This document shows, one piece after another, positions 43,001-55,000 of a stretch of DNA of 64,000 nt; position 1 is the first letter of the stretch, and the number at the start of each line of letters is the position of its first letter. The notes under the pieces are model-generated. The model was not told the DNA's origin. It did no database searches and saw only the letters and a program-made list of their open reading frames with translations. The position numbers and the translations under genes are program-made. The DNA is from Asterias amurensis (lineage: Eukaryota > Echinodermata > Asteroidea > Forcipulatida > Asteriidae): assembly GCF_032118995.1 (NCBI RefSeq), contig NC_092666.1:3360001-3424000 (forward strand), read 5' to 3'.

Positions 43001-46000
43001 ACTTGATCATATATCTGGCCAAGTCGTCTTACTGGAAACTATTATGTCGACTTGACTTGATCATGTATCTTACGTAGTCTCCCTGGAAACTATTATGTCG
43101 ACTTGACTTGATCATATATCTGGCCAAGTCGTCGTACTGGAAACTATTATGTCGACTTGACTTGATCATAATATATCTTGCCAGGTCGTCTCACTGGAAA
43201 CTATTATGTCGATTTGATCATATATCTTGCCGAGTCGTCTTACTGAAAACTATTATGTCGACTTGACCTTATTATTGCCAAGTCGTTTTACTGAAAACTA
43301 TCATGTCGACTGGACCTTATCAAACAGAAAATGTGAGACTTTTTGAAAGCTCTGCCACTAGAGGGCAGCAGACCTACCAGGTAATGGGTGCACAACTCCT
43401 ATAGCAAACAATGGTAAATGCGTAAAGTTCATTGTCATACAACTAAACTTCAGATTTCTTCTCAATTTTTGGTAGGTCAGCATTTTGGAATTTTTGCTAA
43501 TTACCCTAGAAGAAACACTCCGAAAAACTCATGCACACCGATTGTTATTTTGGGGGGACTCGTGTCTACCAGTACGTCCTGAAACAAAATACAGTTTGGC
43601 TAAATCTATAAAAAAGAAAAAAAAAAAAAAAAAAAAAAAAGGCAACACACAAGGTTTTTGCTGTCAGTCACCGTCACTCATAGACCTTATCGCAAATACC
43701 AATGCGCAAGCGCAGACTGTTGAATGAGGTGCATTGTGGGATAGATATTAATCAAATTTTGCTACCAGCTAGACCACAATGCACCTAATTCCAAGCTTTA
43801 CGCGCGCGCCCCAGTATTTGCGAAAAGGTCTATGCTTCTCCTAGGTTGTTGACATTACCTGGTGAAGAGCGCCCTCTCTTGGTGATTGGCAGATAGTCTA
43901 AAGTTTCCAATTGTGTGGTCGTTGGGTCAGATCAGATATTAAAGTCAGTTATTATCTTTGAAAGATTTAGTGTATTACCTGTAAGGAGTTGAATATCACA
44001 AAGAAGTAGGTGAAGAATATATTTCCGGCAAAGACGAAGCCGAAAATCCACGGCAGGCCGAGCAGGGGTTCCAGTATGATAATTAGTCGCAGTCCAGCTC
44101 TGTTGAACAAAGTTAAAACAGAGGTTTAGTCATGAGAAAAGGAATAGAGTAATAAAAGATTCACGAGTAAAGGCCGTTGTCAGTGCTCATGAGCAGTCCA
44201 CTTAACCATAAATTGCTTCTCTAATCTAGTTTTAAAAGCCTGTGATATTTCAGTGGCAGCTGCACTTTCGGTCGTCTGTAGCCCGAGCCCTAAATGCAGC
44301 CCGGACCTAAATGTAGCCCAAAACATGTACTTAGATGTAGCCCGTACCTAAATGTAGCCCCAAACACGTACCTGAATGTAGCCCGGACCTAAATGTAGCC
44401 CCAAACATGTACCTAAATGTAGCCCGGACCTAAATATAGCTCCAAACATGCCCTAAATCTAGCCCGGACCTAAATGTAGCCCAAAACATGTAAATAGATG
44501 TAGCCCGTACCTAAATGTAGCCCCAAACACGTACCTAAATGTAGCCCGGACCTAAATGTAGCCCAAAACATGTACCTAAATGTAGCCCTGGCCTAAATAT
44601 AGCCCCAAACATGTACCTAGATGTAGCCCGGACCTAAATGTAGCTCCAAACATGTATCTAAATCCATGTTGGTGAAAGGTGCAATGGCTGGGGATTCAAG
44701 TTTCATTCTCGTGTGAGAGGTCCCGAGCATACCCAAACACGTAGCATACAGTTCAGAGCGCGCTCGCCGTCAAAATGTGGTCCCGAGAATGCGGAACAGG
44801 TTTTGAAGTGCAGAACATCACAACGGAGTAGTTCTCTGGGGATGGCACCGGATTGGGACTTATATCAAGTCTAGGGATGACCTGGGCTAGTAGCCACTCC
44901 CTGTCGTTATTCACGAGCCTCGAAGTGTGACGTCAGATATCCAGGCTAATATCGACCCTGGGGAAGTTTTTCAACATGTACGCTCAAAAACGAAACTGAC
45001 TTCACATCAGCATAACTTACTTCATTTTCATCCTTTCTGTTTTATCCTGGTTGGTCTTGAGTGACATGAATACAACTAGAAGTCGAATCAACACCAGAGT
45101 GTTTCCCTGTTAGAAAATAAACATCACATAATGTGAACAGCAAACACATTTTGATCTACAACAATAAACATTCAAAAGTTCAAAACTCTATCAGTGCGTT
45201 ACACTGCCAGTTAGCAACTGGTTTATATTAACACTTTTCAAAATTACTTTGCGTATGAATTCACTCTTTAAATCCCATTTTCTCTGACTTCTAAAACATA
45301 CGCTTGAAAAACATAGTTGAAAGTTTGAGTGGCAAGGGCTGGATTTCACAAAGAGTTAGGACTAGTCTTATCTCGAGTTAGGACCAGTCACTCGTCCTAA
45401 CTTAGGACTGTCCATGCAATTTGTATATCTCCTAGGACTAGTCCTAAGTTAGGACTGGTCCTAACTCTTTAGTTAGGACTGGTCCTAACTCTTTGTGAAA
45501 CCGACCCCAGGGCATGTTCGCTTATCCGCTGTTTTCTTTTACAACATAGGCTGGTCCGCTGTGCCAAGGGAATTCTCCGCAAACTCGTACACAAACGAGC
45601 CTTAATCTGAAAAATACCTGGCAAATATTTAAGAGTCCGCCCCTGGAATGGTGAAAAACAATCTCTAGACCATATATGATCTATCAGACCATTCTACTGT
45701 GGTAAACGAATGCGGGATTGAGTTGACGGGTAATTATTGGCGTTGTGGTCCACAAACTGTACTACAACTTAATTCGCAGAGAGCATGCCATAAATTAATA
45801 GACACTCACCGTGATTATTAAAAGAACTGGAGCTAGGAAAGACCAAATGAAACCATCTTCAAAAGACAACCAGCAACTGCAGAAAGGAAAGAGAAAACGA
45901 TTTAATGAGCAACTCTAAATGAAACAAATCTGTTTGTTAACCACTCCTAAAATAAACGGCAATAGACTATACATATCAAATAAAAATCTTGATTTTTTTT

Positions 46001-49000
46001 CTGAATGAAATCTTTGCTTTGAATTATATTTGATGACACATCTGAACGTAAAAATACTCATTACAATTTGTTTAATTTCGTTAGAGCTTTTATAAGAAAT
46101 ACACGAGCAATTTCTTTAACATTGTGAAAATAAAAGTAAAGCTCGGATCGTAACTATTTCTGAAATCCACTTTGCAAATCTACGCCCGAATTTGAAACTA
46201 ACGCTGCTTAAATGCAGACGCACGATGGTCGAGTGGAATGAGGTGCATGCCGGTCTAGCTAGAGATCAAGTTTGATCCCTAGGTAGACCAGTATGCATCT
46301 CATTAGAAGACACTGGACACTACTGGTAAATTGTCAAAGACCAGTCTTTAACTTGCTGTATCTCGACATATAAAATAACAAACAGGTCATCTCAATCGGT
46401 CAGGTCACAATCAGGTCACACGAAGTTGTGTGCTTTCCAGATGCTTGATTTCGAGACCTCAAATTCTAATCATGAGGTCTCAAAATCAAAGTCGTGGAAA
46501 ATTGCTTCTTTCTCTAAAACTACACCACTTCAGAGGGAGCCGTTTCTCACAATGTTTTATAGTACCAACCTCTCCCCATTACTCGTAACCAAGTAAGGTT
46601 TATGCTAATAATTAATTTGAGTAATTACCAATGGTGCCCACAGCATTTAACAGTGAGCGCTTGCGCAAAGGGGTATTTGAGAAAAGGTCTATTGATTAAT
46701 ACAAGTTTAATCCAAAGTTCAGTTTTGCATTAATTATTATTATAACACACCTCTTGCTTGTTCTATATTCTGATTGGCTGAAACACGGTCACGTGGGATG
46801 AAATAATATAGGCTATTGACCGCGGGAATAGTACCAGAGCGGGCACTAGTCTTTACAAATAGTGCCCGCAGTAACAGCGCCCTCTCTTGACTTGAACCGT
46901 GAACAAACTACACAATTTCCTTTTCTGTTCTTATTTGACATTTTAAGACCAAGCTGTTTAATAAAATACATATTGACTGGCATAGTTCGGTAACTAGTGT
47001 ACGTCTATTCCCGGCCCTCGGGCCTGTGAGTGACCAGAAGAGGGGCCTAATAAATAGGTCGCTCTTCTGGTCACCCAAGGCCATTGTGGGAATAGACGGA
47101 TCTCGTTGCCAGTCAATAGGTGTATACTATTTACCTGGTATGTCTAATGTAGTCATGCAGACGAGCTACCATTGATACCCCCACTATGACCAATGGGCAA
47201 CCTGTCAAAATAAAAGTAATTAAAAGAACTCATTGACTAATTGACTAAAGATACACTCATCGCACTTGGCAAAAAAAATGTGGATAGGGAATCTTCAACA
47301 TTCAAAATATAGTCCATCACATCAAAATATTTAAATCATTACATTAAGTATGATTACGTTTTATCAGAGAGGCCCAACTTTCAACGCTTATTTTGATGTA
47401 ATTATTTTTAAAAAGATATTGAGAAATTGCCTAACATCACACATTGCCAGACGACCACTTAGAGTACTGTACAGATTTGGAATGTCTACTCAAATCACTG
47501 CCACCCTACTCCATGGGGCTGAAACACGGAATACCCCTTTATAACAGTCTGTAAGGATGTATATATATAGGCATCATGGATAGTCTACTAGGAACATGGC
47601 TGGTAGAGCAGAACGCAATGCCTTCTTAATCTTATACGAAGCTGATATGGTCAGGTGGTTTGGTCAGTTAAAGGGCATATGTGTCATGACCGGGACTCGA
47701 ACCCACACTCTGCTGGAGGACAACACCAGAGCTCAGGTCCGCTCATCCACAAACGCCCTGCTCTGATTCCTTTGTATAATGCTATTATTTTGATATTAAT
47801 TTGTTTGCACGTTACCCCAGCCTATGAGGAGCCAAACAGGTAGTCGTATCTTCCAGCGAAATGTCGGTGATGCCTTGATGTAAAGAAAAGCGCCCTCAAG
47901 AGCCATCCAAGTGAAAGCTGCCAACAAGAAGAAGTGGAGCAAGATGGCGACTGCCGTACAACCTTTCTGGAATTGTTATGCAATCGGATGCCATTGTTAC
48001 GTCACAACAGTAAGTGGTACCACAAAATATGTACACAAATTTGCTTTATGTTTTCTGGAACGAATAAACCACAATAAGTTAAAGTATTCTGGTGATTGAG
48101 GGCTCACCTTATCTTCTGTGTCGATGAAGAAGAAGATGATGTGTGACGTCATCAAAGAGAAAGCCAGGTTTGCGTGTGTTATGAAGCGCATGTTGTTCAT
48201 TCTGAAATAACAAGCATGAGGGATTATACCAAACGATTTTAATTAGTTTAATTTGAATAACACACCATCTTTAGAACTACTCTGGTGTGACAGGAGATTC
48301 TGCCCCTCGGAGATGCGCCCCCCCCCCCCATATAGCGAACTATGTACAAACTACTTCGGGGTTGCTTCCCATATTTGTGCTTCCTGGGACAGCAGTTAAA
48401 TGGCTTCTGACTGGCACCCCGAACTAGATAGCTCAGTTGGTAGAGCGCCACCACGTTAATCTGGGGGTCGTTGGTTCGGATCCCACTCTTAGTCAATTTT
48501 TTCATTCAACCTCAAAAATTATTTCCAAATTAACCCAGTCAGTTTCTCTTGTGAAAATATGGATTATAGCTTACCTATAAAATGCGTAGACCAACAGAGT
48601 AATGGCCAAACAAGCAATCGAGATAGACAGGCCGATTTTAGTGAGCAAATCAAGTAAAAAGTCATCACTGTTCCCACCCTTTACAAAAAGAAAAGAAGAA
48701 ACATAACATTTTATTGTTAAACAATTCAGTCCTTGTTAATAACAAGAAACTATGAAATGTCGCCCAATTCATCAGATGGTCACTTTAAGGTGAGGGCTAC
48801 ACTTTGGCATGTTGACCTAAATCAACTGCTACCAGGGGCAAGTTGCCACCTACTCCCCTTCACAGTCTGTAAGGATATAGGCAGGATGCTGTCGACCTAC
48901 CACAGGGGCAAGTTGTCACCTACTCCTCTGGGGTTGAAGCAGGGTTACCCCCTTCACAGTCTTTAAGGATGTAGGCATGGGTATCATCCACCAGGAGCCA

Positions 49001-52000
49001 CCTACTCCAGGGGCTGAAACAGGTTCACCCCTTCACAGTCTGTAAGGATGTAGGCATGGGTATCATCAACTAGGAGCCACCTACGGCTGGGGCTGAAACA
49101 GGGTGAGCCCACCCCTTCACAGTCTTTAAGGATGTAGGCAGTGATGATGTCGACCTACCACAGGGGCAAGTTGCCACCTACTCCTTGGGTTGAAGTAGGG
49201 TTACCCCCTTCACAGTCTTTAAGGATGTATGCAGGGGTGCTGTCGACCTACCATAGGCTGGGGCAAGCTGGGGCCTACTCTTGGGGCTGAAGTAGGGATA
49301 CCCGCTTCACAGTCCGTAAGGATGATGGGTATGAGCCAATTTAATAGAGCAAGATGCACTACCTTTCCAACATGTAACGAAGCAGTTGTGTTTAAAAGAT
49401 TTGCTTTGTCAGGACCTGGTTTCGATACCGCACTCTGCTGTTGGCAGCACATGGAGTGCGTTTTGGCGACGCCAAACAAGCCAAACTGAATCAACAAGTG
49501 GGTTACCGGTTGGTCTGAACAGCATAGTCCCCGCAGTTCGAACCGAACACGCAAAAACGCTCAACCGATGACCAATATGTTTCTGTTTGGGGTCGCCAGA
49601 ACGCACTTAAGAGCTTGGGTCAGATGAAAGACACGTCTTCTTTCAATAAGAGTTTGGATACACTAACAAAATGTAAAAATTTACATTTTCCTGAAACAAT
49701 AATTCACTCAGCCCCGCTTGTCTCATCCAAGATGGTGGAATGAGCCGATTTGTACAAACTCTTGTACCGGATATAGTGGTGCATGATGGGAACGAATGCA
49801 CTACATGCAGTCGGCCCAATGCGCTCAATCATAGTTTATTTGAAAGCAGACATTTTCAGCATTTTGAAGTAACTCTGTTTTGTTTTTGTTTGATGGTGTA
49901 TAGTTCACCAATTTACCTCTTGAAGCTGCATAAGGACTGCAAAACTGGTCAGGTGATCACAGATACATGTGACGTCACTTCCGGGTGATGCTGTGATGTT
50001 GACCCTACATCCGTCCGTATACCAAGATCTGAAGGAAACGGTTAATACAAACTTTGTTTGCCATGATCAGTCCTGCATTATGTCTAACTACCTTTTCACA
50101 TAGTTTAACAATTGTATATCGGTTGATTAGGTAGAAATTGTGATTCAAAGTGACAGTTCACTCCAAATAGCAGAAATATTTTGTTTAAACAGCTGTATAA
50201 TAAAGTGTAATATAAACTCTGTTTTGCCCCCTAAATGAACCCTTGCATGATACCTTGCATGACGTTCAAAGTGTTTTTGTTTGTAAATTGCTGCCCTTTT
50301 CACTTTATAAAATTTCGTTTAACAAACAGCTTGCGTCTGCCTGCAGCGCATGCGCGTGCCATCAAATTTTTTTCCATTTGTTTCATCGCAGCTATGGTAG
50401 TACACGCAAGGCTGGTATCTTGGTCAACAGTTTTCCTTCATAAGTTGAGATTTGAGAAACAGTTTTTAAAAAGACTTACGAGCCATCTTTTGATTGGTAG
50501 GAGCATACGTGGAATTCTCTTTCCCGGACCTAGAGAAAAACAAACACCCCATTATAATGAACATGTGCCTCTCTTAATATTTATGCATGACATCATAATT
50601 CTATCCCAAAATGAGGCCATCGGTGCACGTCACGCCACCACAAGTAGGCCTATCAGTCACTCGATCCTAGTTGCAGTGGCTGCGTCGATGGCCTCGGTTT
50701 GGGTTTGATTGATGACATCATGCATAAATATTTAGAGAGGCGTACAGCATAAGAGTGCAAAACTTTCTAGTAAGTTTTTACCTGGATTTTGTGTCCAGTG
50801 ATGGGGCTTGACCCACCTAAGTGTTTCAAATTCAACAACTTTTTATATTTTTATACAAACAAATCACGTTTAAAAAAGAAAGAACCCCAAAACTGTTGGA
50901 CAGAAGAATTGAACAGGAACAAAAGTGTGACCAGTTGCAGAATGATACAGAAATGGGACAAACTAACTAACAAACCATTTTTTAGAAGCCGAGTGAGATT
51001 TCGTCACCACTAAGAAAACAGTTTTTTTTTCGCGGACTTTCTATTCCTTTTCCTAAAAGAATCACGTTTAAAGGACTCACCAAAAAGAAAATGTTAAGGC
51101 GAGTTTTCTTCAATTGTTAAAAAGTCCCCCGACTGTTGGTCCGCACCCGAACAAATCCAGATATAAGTAAGAGAAACAAAAGTAAGACAATTATTTTTAC
51201 CTCCGGAGCGGGAAAGGCAAGTTTAATCGGAGAAGAAGAGAAGTTTGTCAGCTTTTCTCCATCTTCAGTTACCACCTCGATGTCGAGTATTGGACTGCCA
51301 AACCGAACTTGTTTGCCGTTGGACTTTGGTGCCGGTGAGTTAGCGTCTGGCGTGTACACACTTACTACGGCAATTACTGTAAGATACAAGTGTTTAGGCA
51401 TGTTTGCTATGCATCTACAACCAACTGCGACAATAATGAGGGACTTTCAAACGCTAGGTGGCAGCAGACTTACTATGTAAATTGCCATTGTTTACGTAGC
51501 TAGCTCTGAGCATGCGCACATTACCTAACGCAATGAATTTACCTGGTAAGTCTGCAACCACCTGCGTTCCCAAAGTCAGCCATGAATAGTCTTGGACCTT
51601 TGTCAATGTTGATTAGGGTTCCGGGCTCCGGCTCTACCTCCGGGATTTTGGCTCTGGGCTCCGGGCTCCTGGTTCCAGGTCCTCACTCCATTTAACGTTA
51701 AAGGCCCGACCGGTTCACGGCACATACACACTGCTCTATTTAGTGAATGGGCAAAATTGGGGCCGGTAAGACAGGAGATTATGTCCCCCATACTTTTTCA
51801 GATAAGCGCCCTTTTTTAGTCCTCCTCCTTCAGCCCATATTAATTTCCCGAACGGCGGACAGATGTCCCTGAACGACACCGGAACCCCAGCCTTTAAATG
51901 TTTTTGCCAAAGACAGCTAATAACTGCCTCATACATGGCACCATGATTCGACTATTTCCAGTTACAAAACAAAGGTTATTTTTTACGAGCAGTGTCGTTA

Positions 52001-55000
52001 TGGAAATGTTTAACTTCTACGACGCATTGAATCCCAAAATACATATCGCTACCAAAAGCTGCCCTCTGTTTTCATCGACCCATCGGGAGCAAACTCTTGG
52101 TGGCGCCCTATATGACATTACTCAATTACGTCACGATAGAGGTAAACTAGACACTGCTCGTAAAAAAATATTCACTACTATTGTCGGTCTAAATATACAA
52201 GAGACTCATAATACGAATGTTTGTCCCTTGCCAATTTAATTATGTAAAACATGATTAATTGCGAAATGGTTTTGGAAAATAAAACTTACCAGACACATTT
52301 GATGACCCAAAGCCAGGGATCTGAACTGAGAACGCCTTACCGTCTAGCTCCGTGCCGACCTTACTGTATTCACCCTCAGCCGCGGTTAACTTTGCGACTT
52401 TTATCACTGAAACCGAAAAATAATTAATACAATAATTAACAATTACATGCAACTCTAATTTTTTTCTGCTATAACTATTATTTTGCTTTCAAGCTACATG
52501 GCCATGTTTAAAGGTAAAATAACACCTATAACGAAACCAAATTTAATTCAAAATTTGTTGTGAACCCCAAAATCAATAATGCCTCAATGGATTTTTAATA
52601 TTCTTTGGTATGGCCTTTTAACACTCAACTAACGATACACAGAATGTGACCCCAGTTGACACCGACTTCCGGTTCAAACCGGATGTTATATTTCAAAAAT
52701 GCATATTTTAATGTCATTTACTTCAGACTGTCGTTTAATGTTTTTTATTGTTCAATTTGTCGATCATAATAAAATATTCAAGTAAACTTGGCCTTTTTGT
52801 TAGTAGATCGATGTCTTTTCAGAATTTACAATTTTCAAGAACTTGTTTAGGCCTACACGAAGAAATGTATCATTGGAGAGCAAAAGAAACAATTATCTTG
52901 ACGACGACATTCCACTTTCAAGATGTTGTCAATTTGCTGCAATGTCATCTTCAGAATGATGGTATTTTAAATTGATGACGTCATCATCTAGCAGTAAATT
53001 ATCTCAAGACCTTAAAAAATAAAACATTCACAAAACAATAATAACATTATTTATAAAGCGCCAAATTGCCAAAGCATACAAGGCGCTGAGAAAGAAGGGG
53101 AAAAGACAGAACAAAGACGAATAGCTACGAAGAGGGAAAAATGTGGGTTTTGAGAGCACGTTTGAAGGCTTGGACACTGTTGAAGGCTGGGACACAAAAC
53201 TTACCTTTATTGTCCTTTTCAACTACTCGTTCTCCGCCGCATATTATATCATTATCATCATCAACAGAAATACTATCGAAAAACGAGAAGGGCGAGTCGT
53301 CCTCCTCTCCTAGGTCGAGATGTCCTTCGTCAGGAAAGGTGCTTAACATTGGAGTCGCAGTTTCCGCAGATGTCTTCTTTTTACCTGCAAACAATGGATG
53401 GACAAAATAAGCTCGTTAAAAATACCAATATAGACGGTGGATTAAAGACACTGGGGTGGATTTCACAAAGAGTTATGACTAGTCTTATCTCAAGTTTGGA
53501 CCAGTTACTCGTCCTAACTTAGGACTATCCATGCAATTTGTATATCTCAGGACTAGTCCTAAGTTTGGACTGGTCCTAACTCTTTGTGAAATCGACCCCT
53601 GGACACGTACCTTTGGTAATTGTCAAAAACCAGTCTTCTCATTTTTTGTATCTCAACATAAAAACAAGCCTGTGAAAGTTTGAGCTCAATTGGTTATCGA
53701 AGTTGCGAGAGAATAATGGCAAAAAAAACGCCATTGACGCAAAAGTTGTGTGCTTTTTTGCTTGATTTCGAGACCTCAAAATATAAGTGAGAAATAGTTT
53801 CTTTATCAAAAACTACACTACTTCAGAAGGAGCCGTTTCTCATAATGATTTATATTATCGACAGCTCTCCGTTAACAAGTAAGTTTTTATGCCAACCAAT
53901 ATTTTTGAGTGATTACCGATAAAGGGAATAGACGTGGATTAATAGCTGAGTCCGAATGGTTCTGTTAAAAGCAACAAAACGCAATTATAATAATTATATT
54001 TTGGGAGCCTAATCATTCTTACTCGCAGCTAAAGACTTTTCTAAACACTTACTGCTACTGTGTGCCTAATTTCAAATACATTTTGCAATACATCGTTACC
54101 TGTTTGCAATGTCCATGAAAAATTGGGTCGTGATGGGGAACATTAAGGGCGCACAAGAACGGCTTGACTCAAGTCTAGTGAAAATTGACAACAAAGGGAC
54201 GTAAAAAACGCATTGGTAAACAAGACCATTATTTGTGCCCTCTTGAATGTATGGAATGTGCACATGTACCACAGCTTGCAATAAGGTGTGGCTATAATGT
54301 GGTTCTGTTAATCAACTGCAGAGAAAACAAAACCTGTAAAGAACTTTTCATTTAGATCATGTTGTGTGCTACTTTAGCTAAGTAACCATTGACTTACCTT
54401 TAATTGTTACGTTTGCTGATGAATTTGAAGCTGCACAAACGATGACAGCTCCTTCAAACCCGAGCCCCTCAAAGTCAGAAATCACCAGGGTAGACGTCAG
54501 GACACAAGACGATATATTCGTCTGACTAACACGTACACCAGACCCCGTTCCATTCTTCAAATCTTTCCACGCCCTGCATTTTGATTGGTAGGCGCGCCAT
54601 GTGACTGACGGCCCGTTGACGTCACTGGCCGTGCATCTCAGCTTGATATCTGATTGGTTAACTCCCGTAGTTCTGTGAACCAAGCTGCGGACCCTCGGAT
54701 TCCAATCTAAAGTTCGAAAACGAGAGGGTATCCTAAAATAACTTAAAGGCACTGAATCAACACCTGTTGTTAATATTGTCAAAGACCAGTATGCTCACTT
54801 GATGTATCCCAGCATAATAAATAATCGGTGGAAATTTAGGCTCAATAGGATACTTTGGGACGCTTGGTGGCAGCAGACTAATACCAGGTAAACTCCGTGG
54901 TTCTCGGTAATGGCGCATGCTCAGAGCTACGTAAACAATGGACCTTTACCTGGTAAGTCTGCTGCCACCTATCGTTCCAAAGTCTCCCATTGGCCATCGA

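Larger units (their letters stand above)
43339..43910. mobile_element. Palindromic element, GGCAGCAGAC-like, with nested MITE
   Basis: The left part GCCACTAGAGGGCAGCAGAC...ACCAGGTAATG is mirrored on the right by CATTACCTGGTGAAGAGCGC and CCTCTCTTGGTG. The MITE 43680-43834 and a poly-A run lie inside. Confidence 0.55.

Noticed and set aside
42480-43322. CRISPR-like array
   Set aside because: Direct tandem repeats without unique spacers in eukaryotic DNA: a minisatellite.
48420-48490. tRNA gene
   Set aside because: Good A and B boxes but no paired acceptor stem; a SINE-like tail follows.
50235-50708. 157-residue plus-strand frame
   Set aside because: Overlaps GPCR exon 7 and a MITE on the other strand; no family resemblance.
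50806-50840. Possible 35 nt extra GPCR exon (GTGGGTCAAG... before GTAAAAAC)
   Set aside because: Its length breaks phase between exons 6 and 7, which join in frame without it.
51898-52239. 113-residue plus-strand frame
   Set aside because: No recognisable motif; lies in a GPCR intron. I cannot support it.
53141-53410. 89-residue plus-strand frame
   Set aside because: Antisense shadow of GPCR exon 4.
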